This document shows, piece by piece, positions 7,672 through 11,857 of a stretch of DNA of 11,857 bases. Position 1 is the first letter of the stretch. Every line of letters begins with the position of its first letter. The stretch is from an uncultured Haloferula sp. GTDB taxonomy: Bacteria > Verrucomicrobiota > Verrucomicrobiae > Verrucomicrobiales > Akkermansiaceae. The stretch lies in the NCBI GenBank assembly GCA_946481625.1, contig CAMLOZ010000039.1:1-11857 (forward strand), given 5' to 3'. The notes beneath the pieces were generated by a model, which worked only from the letters and a program-made list of their open reading frames with translations, searched no databases and was not told where the DNA came from. Position numbers and translations under genes: made by a program.

Positions 7672-8595
7672 TTATTGCGCGATGCTCCATTCCGGGGCCA
7701 GCCAGCCTCCCGGGGTCTGTTTGCCGACGAGGACAAGATCGGTGTGAACCCGCTGGGCGTCCCCATGCAGCTTCGGCAAATCGGCGAAGGACTCCACCTT
7801 GCGCAGCTTCTTCGCGCCGATGTTGCCAACGCGGTAGGTGTCAAAGCGGCGCTGGAGCCAGTTCAGGTAATCTTCCGGCGATTCCCCCGCCCAGCGGATG
7901 TACTGGGCATCGAATTCGATGAACCCGACCGAACGGCCCACCGACGCGAGCGTCTCGACGAAGCCCTTGAGCGCCTTCGACTCGTAGCCCTCGATGTCCA
8001 TCTTGAAGAGCAAGGTTTTTCCCCGCGCCTCGTCGAGCGGGACAATGGAATCGATGGTCCGGGCCTCAAGCTTGAACTCGAGCGTCTGCGGACGGGTGTT
8101 CATTTCCCGCACCGCGGAGGAGCTGCCGCTCCAGTCAGGATTGACGAAGAAAGGGATATCCTCGGCGGCCTGGTCGGATACGAGGCAGTTGGTGATCGTC
8201 ATCCGCAGACCGGCGGGGTGCTCCGCCTTGCTCTTCTCCAGATGCGGGATGAGCCGCGGATTCGCCTCGAAGCCGTATAGCAGGGTTCCCTCCGCGTAGT
8301 CCGTGCCGAACATGCATTCGCCGTAGTTCAACCCCACATCAACGATCAGGTCGGGCTTCAGGTGGCGGTTGAAATCGCGCCAGAAGACGAGATTGTCGGA
8401 CACCTTGCCGCGCAAGGGCTCCTCCACGACCTTTTTCCGCGCGCAGGGATCGCCGGCATCGATATAGATCCAGTGGTCGCTGCCATGAAGTTTCGCCCGC
8501 TCCGGCCTGAGGGTTCCGTAGCGGATGAGCGTAAGTGGCTTGAGGTAAGCGCGTTTGAAGGCTTTCTCCAAGCGCTTGTAGGGGCTGACTTTCAT
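7672..8595 (-). CDS. FkbM family SAM-dependent methyltransferase
   Basis: Predicted O-methyltransferase of 307 residues, likely adding a methyl group to a sugar hydroxyl or related glycan group using S-adenosylmethionine. The Rossmann core is clear: V-D-V-G-L-N-Y-G-E at 85-93 (SAM motif I), G-F-E-A-N-P at 108-113 (acidic residue after beta 2), F-K-M-D-I-E-G-Y-E at 197-205 (the FkbM hallmark), and G-F-I-E-F-D at 224-229. About 80 residues precede the core and have no recognised domain. The start chosen is ATG 8595; ATG 8616 is seven codons upstream in frame and equally possible. The frame stays open much further upstream, but that stretch is antisense to the oxidase gene and lacks domain sense. 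This is probably the first gene of the minus-strand glycan operon, with the promoter in the 105-bp divergent gap. The methyl acceptor is unknown. Confidence 0.9.
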   Translation of the reverse strand: MKVSPYKRLEKAFKRAYLKPLTLIRYGTLRPERAKLHGSDHWIYIDAGDPCARKKVVEEPLRGKVSDNLVFWRDFNRHLKPDLIVDVGLNYGECMFGTDYAEGTLLYGFEANPRLIPHLEKSKAEHPAGLRMTITNCLVSDQAAEDIPFFVNPDWSGSSSAVREMNTRPQTLEFKLEARTIDSIVPLDEARGKTLLFKMDIEGYESKALKGFVETLASVGRSVGFIEFDAQYIRWAGESPEDYLNWLQRRFDTYRVGNIGAKKLRKVESFADLPKLHGDAQRVHTDLVLVGKQTPGGWLAPEWSIAQ

Positions 8596-8700
8596 GGGGC
8601 GGCGCGGGGCCAGCATGAAGGGCGGGCGCGGACGGGGCAAGCGGCGATAGAGGCAGGAAAAACGAAGGCCGGCCCCCCGGACCGGCGTAATGTCACCCGC
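8596..8700. promoter_or_regulatory. Divergent intergenic region between the FkbM operon and the oxidase gene
   Basis: These 105 bp separate head-to-head genes, so promoters for both directions should lie here or just inside the neighbouring starts. I cannot point to a convincing -35/-10 pair. The segment holds a perfect 8-bp palindrome GGCCGGCC (8667-8674) and interrupted arms GCCGG (8668-8672) and CCGGC (8682-8686), but in such GC-rich DNA these may be chance. No ribosome binding site is apparent before either ATG. Confidence 0.4.
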
Positions 8701-9873
8701 ATGAACCGCCGACGCTCGCTTTCCCTCGCCCTCTGCAGCCTTGCCGCCGCCACCGGATGCCGTCGTGAGGAAGCGCCCACGCGGGCCACCCCCGAACCTG
8801 CTTCCCCGCCCCGCGCGGACCTCGAAGGCAGCGCCCTGACCCCGGCAACCATCGACCCCTCCCTCGAAATCCGCACCATCGCCGGCCTCCGGCCCTTCCG
8901 CCCCTCCGGCTTTGTCGTCCGCCGTGAAGATCGCGAAGGAAAAATCCTGATTCACAACTACGGCCATGGCGGCGGCGGGATCACGCTTTCCTGGGGCAGC
9001 GCGAATCTCGCCGCGAATCTCGTCCCCTCCCTCTCCGGCCTCTCCTGCGCCGTGATCGGCGGCGGGGTGATCGGCCTGAGCACGGCAAGAATGCTCCAGC
9101 TCCGCGGGGCAAAGGTCACGCTCTACACCGAGCATCTCCCGCCGGACACCACCTCGAACGTCGCAGGCGGCCACTGGTGGCCGGTCTCGGTATTCGACTC
9201 CAACAGGCGCACGCCGGAGTTCGCGGCGCAGTTCATCGACGCGGCGCGCTTTTCCTTTCGCTACTTCCAACGGCTCGTCGGCCCGCGCTGGGGCGTGCGC
9301 TGGGTGCCGAGCTACTACCTCAGCGAAGACGAACCGGAGAACGGCTGGATGGCCGGACCCGGCGGAGTACTGCACGATACCCAGATCGGCTTCCGCGACT
9401 TCGGCCCCGGCGAACACCTGTTCCCTGCTGCCTATGCACGGCGCTTCCACACCATGCTCATCGACCCCTCGACCTATCTCGAGACCCTCCTGAACGACGT
9501 CCAGGTCGCGGGCGGCGCGATCATCATCCGGCGCTTCGCCAGCGCCGGGGAAATCCTGCGCGTGCCGGAGCAAGCGGTCTTCAATTGCACCGGCCTCGGC
9601 GCACGCGATCTCTTCGCGGATCCCGAGCTCATGCCGGTGCGGGGCCAGCTCAGCATCCTGATGCCCCAGCCCGCCGTGGACTACAACCTGATCAGCGGAC
9701 GCTACTACATGTTCCCCCGCGCGGACGGGATCGTGCTCGGCGGCACCTTCGATCGCGGCCAATCCGATACCACGCCGGACGACCTCGTGAGGCGGCGGAT
9801 GATCGAAGGGCAACGGAAGATGTTCGAGGCGATGCGGGGGAGGCAAGCGGAACATCTTGCCGCCATCCGCTGA
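8701..9873 (+). CDS. Lipoprotein FAD-dependent oxidoreductase, D-amino-acid-oxidase-like with permuted motif order
   Basis: Predicted exported flavoenzyme of 390 residues, related to D-amino-acid oxidase (oxidative deamination of D-amino acids with FAD). The N-terminus (M-N-R-R-R-S, hydrophobic stretch, A-T-G-C20) reads as a lipoprotein signal with a weak twin-arginine flavour, then a Pro-rich linker to about 55. Next come G-L-R-P-F-R-P at 62-68 and H-N-Y-G-H-G-G at 85-91 with T95 and W98-G99, which ordinary family members carry at their C-terminal end. Only then comes the FAD-binding G-G-G-V-I-G at 120-125, followed by T-T-S-N-V-A-G-G, N-C-T-G at 295-298, R-G-Q at 314-316, Y335-Y336 and L-G-G-T-F at 346-350. 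The chain ends about 40 residues later. Arg64 and Tyr336 match the substrate-binding Arg283 and Tyr228 of pig enzyme. ATG 8701 gives the signal peptide; an upstream in-frame extension overlaps the FkbM gene. Its stop lies 10 bp from that of the convergent PQQ gene. Substrate is inferred. Confidence 0.9.
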   Translation: MNRRRSLSLALCSLAAATGCRREEAPTRATPEPASPPRADLEGSALTPATIDPSLEIRTIAGLRPFRPSGFVVRREDREGKILIHNYGHGGGGITLSWGSANLAANLVPSLSGLSCAVIGGGVIGLSTARMLQLRGAKVTLYTEHLPPDTTSNVAGGHWWPVSVFDSNRRTPEFAAQFIDAARFSFRYFQRLVGPRWGVRWVPSYYLSEDEPENGWMAGPGGVLHDTQIGFRDFGPGEHLFPAAYARRFHTMLIDPSTYLETLLNDVQVAGGAIIIRRFASAGEILRVPEQAVFNCTGLGARDLFADPELMPVRGQLSILMPQPAVDYNLISGRYYMFPRADGIVLGGTFDRGQSDTTPDDLVRRRMIEGQRKMFEAMRGRQAEHLAAIR

Positions 9874-9883
9874 CGGACAGCGC

Positions 9884-11857
9884 TCAATTCTCCTCGAGTT
9901 CGACCCGGAAGAAGCGCAGCGAATCCAGGATCGGCGTTGTGATTTCGACCAAGCCGCCTGCAGCGGGCAGGCCTTGGTTGCCGGGGATGTCCCATGGTGT
10001 CCAGTGGCCGAGATCCGCGGATGTCTCGATACGGTAGGAGCGGTTCACCGGCACGTTGAAGCTGAGCGTGAATTGCCCGCCGTTCTGCGACACCAGCGGC
10101 CTGAAGCTGCTGCTCCCCGAATTCGGATCGGTCCCCGCGAGAAACTCCTCCTGGTTGGTCGCGCCATCGCCATCGGCGTCGCTTTCGGGAGTACCGGCGG
10201 GATCGTTGTCCGGCTCGAAGTTCGAAATACGCCAGGCATCGTAGGTCACCCGGTCATCAAGCTCCCCGTTGATCCAGGTGGTGAGGAGCTGGACGTTCGC
10301 CGCGTCGATCACATTGCTCGCGAGCGGCGGCATGCGGGTGAAACCGTTGGTGACCGCCATCCGGTTGAGCACGATCGAATGAGTCGGATCGCCCGGCACC
10401 ACCAGCTTGTTTGCTTCATTTCCTCCGTTGTTCGCGGCCTGGCCGTTCACCAGGCCCGTTTCGGCGAGCGTGAGTTCGGCGCGACCGTCCCATGACGCGA
10501 TGGCCGTGCCACCCGCCTTGTGGCAATAGGAGCAATTCACCGCGAGGTAGGAGCGCACCCGCGCCTCCACCGAATAGGCATTCTCGTCCGGCCGCAGGTG
10601 ACGCGGGAGCAGGTTCGGCGAACCGGGGCTGTTGGAAAGATAGCCCGCCTGTTGGAGCACCGTCAGTTGATTGCCGCTATAGCCCGGAATGCCGTTGTCG
10701 AAATTGAGCTGGCGCGTGTTGAAGGACAGCGCGTGGCCGGCTTGCGGCGTGTGGCAGGTCATGCACTCGGCACGGCTCGGGATACGCCATGTCTGCGGAA
10801 CCTCAGTGCCCCCGTCCGTAACCTCGAGCGTGAAGTTCTCGCCGCCATCCGCCGCGAGGAAAGCCTCTGTGCCCGCGTCGTTCCAGCGGTAGCTTACGCC
10901 ATAGGCCCCGGTCGGATTCTTCACGATCAGGCGGGTTTCGATCCGCTTCTTGCTCGCGGGCACCCCGCGCTGCATCTCCACGTCGAAGTGTTTCACCCAG
11001 ATCGTGCCGCTCGGCAGGGTCCACAGCCCCTCCTCGGACCAGGTGAACTGCGAAGTGCCATCCGGCACCACGAACCAGCGGTTCTTGATCGCATGGTCGC
11101 TCCAGAACGGGAGGTTCACCGAGTAAGGAACCATGCCCGGCGACGGCGCGAGGTCGGTCAGATCCGCGAAGACTCCGGTCGCGGAAAGCGTCTCGGGGAA
11201 GTTCTGGCTCGGCGTCGTGGCAGCCAACCGGAGAATGCGGGCCCCATTCTCGTCCGCGAGGAGAATGTCCCCGTTCGACGGATCATAGCCGAAGCCGGCG
11301 ATGCCGCCCTCTCCCGCGATGCGCTGGACGTTACTGCCGTTCAGATCCATCGCCCAGATATTGCCCGAACCGTAATCGCCGAAGATGTATTTGCCCGTGA
11401 GCGAAGGGATATTCGCCCCGCGATAGACGCGCCCGCCGGTTACCGAGTTACCCTGGAAGGTGCCGCCGCCCCGGTCATAGTTGTAGATCGGCTCCTCGTG
11501 GTAGAGTGTGTCGAAGTTTGCCGGCATCGTCGGATTGGTGGTGCGCGGGCCGGTCAACAGCGCCTCGCGGTAAACCCAGCCGTAGTTCCCACCGCGGATG
11601 ATCACATCGATCTCCTCGCGCGCGTTCTGGCCCACATCGCCACACCACAAGACACCGGTGGCTGGATCAAAGGAGATACGCCAGGGATTCCGCAAGCCGG
11701 TGGCCCAGAACTCCCGGCGAACCGTACCACTGACCGCGGAGCCGTTGTAGAGCCCGTTCCAATCGCCGCCGTTGGCAGGCAGGACAAAGGGATTGGTCTT
11801 CGGGATCGAGAAGCGCGCGATCCCGGCGTCGAGAGGAATCGAAGCGTGCGCGGTCGG
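9884..11857 (-). CDS. PQQ-type sugar dehydrogenase-diheme cytochrome fusion, second paralogue (5' end outside window)
   Basis: The visible 657 residues are the C-terminal part of a protein collinear with the PQQ-cytochrome fusion at the left of the window; by eye about two thirds of aligned residues are identical, highest over the cytochrome part. The frame is open to the right edge, where translation reads D-A-G-I-A-R-F-S-I-P, matching the paralogue. Visible parts: the second half of the propeller with G-L-R-N-P-W and G-G-N-Y-G-W, then the SO2930/HNE_0200-like region with heme motifs C-M-T-C-H (codons 10765-10751) and C-S-Y-C-H (10534-10520), R-M-P-P, the D-x-D-G-D-G calcium-like loop, and a short beta module ending R-F-F-R-V. 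The signal peptide and the catalytic H-N-G-G region should lie beyond the window. An internal ATG at 11695 is not the real start. Probably periplasmic; substrate unknown, and divergence in the propeller may mean a different one from the left copy. Confidence 0.92.
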   Translation of the reverse strand, partial: PTAHASIPLDAGIARFSIPKTNPFVLPANGGDWNGLYNGSAVSGTVRREFWATGLRNPWRISFDPATGVLWCGDVGQNAREEIDVIIRGGNYGWVYREALLTGPRTTNPTMPANFDTLYHEEPIYNYDRGGGTFQGNSVTGGRVYRGANIPSLTGKYIFGDYGSGNIWAMDLNGSNVQRIAGEGGIAGFGYDPSNGDILLADENGARILRLAATTPSQNFPETLSATGVFADLTDLAPSPGMVPYSVNLPFWSDHAIKNRWFVVPDGTSQFTWSEEGLWTLPSGTIWVKHFDVEMQRGVPASKKRIETRLIVKNPTGAYGVSYRWNDAGTEAFLAADGGENFTLEVTDGGTEVPQTWRIPSRAECMTCHTPQAGHALSFNTRQLNFDNGIPGYSGNQLTVLQQAGYLSNSPGSPNLLPRHLRPDENAYSVEARVRSYLAVNCSYCHKAGGTAIASWDGRAELTLAETGLVNGQAANNGGNEANKLVVPGDPTHSIVLNRMAVTNGFTRMPPLASNVIDAANVQLLTTWINGELDDRVTYDAWRISNFEPDNDPAGTPESDADGDGATNQEEFLAGTDPNSGSSSFRPLVSQNGGQFTLSFNVPVNRSYRIETSADLGHWTPWDIPGNQGLPAAGGLVEITTPILDSLRFFRVELEEN

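Noticed and set aside
8667..8686. GC-rich palindrome as an operator for the divergent genes
   Set aside because: Short GGCC/CCGG palindromes are expected by chance at this GC content, and no known regulator site is matched.
8362..8700. In-frame N-terminal extension of the oxidase gene
   Set aside because: It overlaps the FkbM gene on the other strand and would bury the lipoprotein signal that begins exactly at ATG 8701.
7672..9855. A 727-codon minus-strand open frame that would extend the FkbM methyltransferase far upstream
   Set aside because: The upstream 400-odd codons are antisense to the oxidase gene, have no domain sense and are His/Arg/Glu-rich in the manner of GC-rich antisense frames. 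The FkbM core fits a start at 8595 or 8616.
11602..11787. Small minus-strand open frame near the right edge
   Set aside because: It overlaps the second PQQ dehydrogenase gene in another frame. The collinear match to the left paralogue shows which frame is real.
411..11857. Composite transposon or genomic island bounded by the inverted paralogues
   Set aside because: No transposase, integrase, terminal repeats, target duplications or tRNA gene are visible, and base composition is uniform across the block.

Overview
The window is GC-rich, densely coded bacterial DNA, most likely from Verrucomicrobiota (a Luteolibacter/Haloferula-like member of Verrucomicrobiaceae). This rests on two things. 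Both large oxidoreductases end in the D-x-D-G-D-G...N-x-x-E-(Y/F)-L-x-G-T-D-P loop followed by a short beta module ending R-F-F-R-V, a C-terminal layout I associate with that phylum. Shine-Dalgarno sequences are also weak or absent before most genes. Planctomycetota is a less likely alternative. The taxonomy is inference; there is no rRNA or other marker gene here.

Layout from left to right. (1) The 3' end of an unrecognised gene (+), closed by a clear intrinsic terminator at 306-333. (2) A complete secreted PQQ-type sugar dehydrogenase fused to a diheme cytochrome c-like region (+, 411-3125). (3) A five-gene minus-strand block, read from right to left: FkbM methyltransferase, soluble SGNH/GDSL-like protein, AlgI/DltB-type MBOAT acyltransferase, membrane-anchored SGNH-like protein, and GT11 alpha-1,2-fucosyltransferase-like enzyme. 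Spacing is tight (15 bp, 88 bp, 4 bp, then a 4-bp overlap), so this is probably one operon. It looks like a module that builds and decorates an exported glycan: fucosylation, O-acylation and O-methylation. (4) A plus-strand lipoprotein of the D-amino-acid-oxidase fold, divergent from the FkbM gene. (5) On the minus strand, running off the right edge, a second PQQ dehydrogenase-cytochrome fusion that is a close paralogue of (2) in opposite orientation.

The main discovery candidate is gene (4). Motifs that lie at the C-terminal end of ordinary D-amino-acid oxidases (G-x-R-P-x-R-P and H-N-Y-G-H-G-G...T-x-x-W-G) come here before the FAD-binding G-x-G-x-x-G. The chain then stops where the ordinary enzyme would go on into those motifs. 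That is the signature of a circular permutation.

A second feature of note is the inverted pair of paralogous PQQ/diheme fusions bracketing the glycan operon and the oxidase gene. The envelope-facing genes (two secreted PQQ dehydrogenases, one lipoprotein flavoenzyme, one membrane O-acylation pair) suggest a locus concerned with oxidising and modifying sugars or amino compounds at the cell surface. That link is inference from proximity only.
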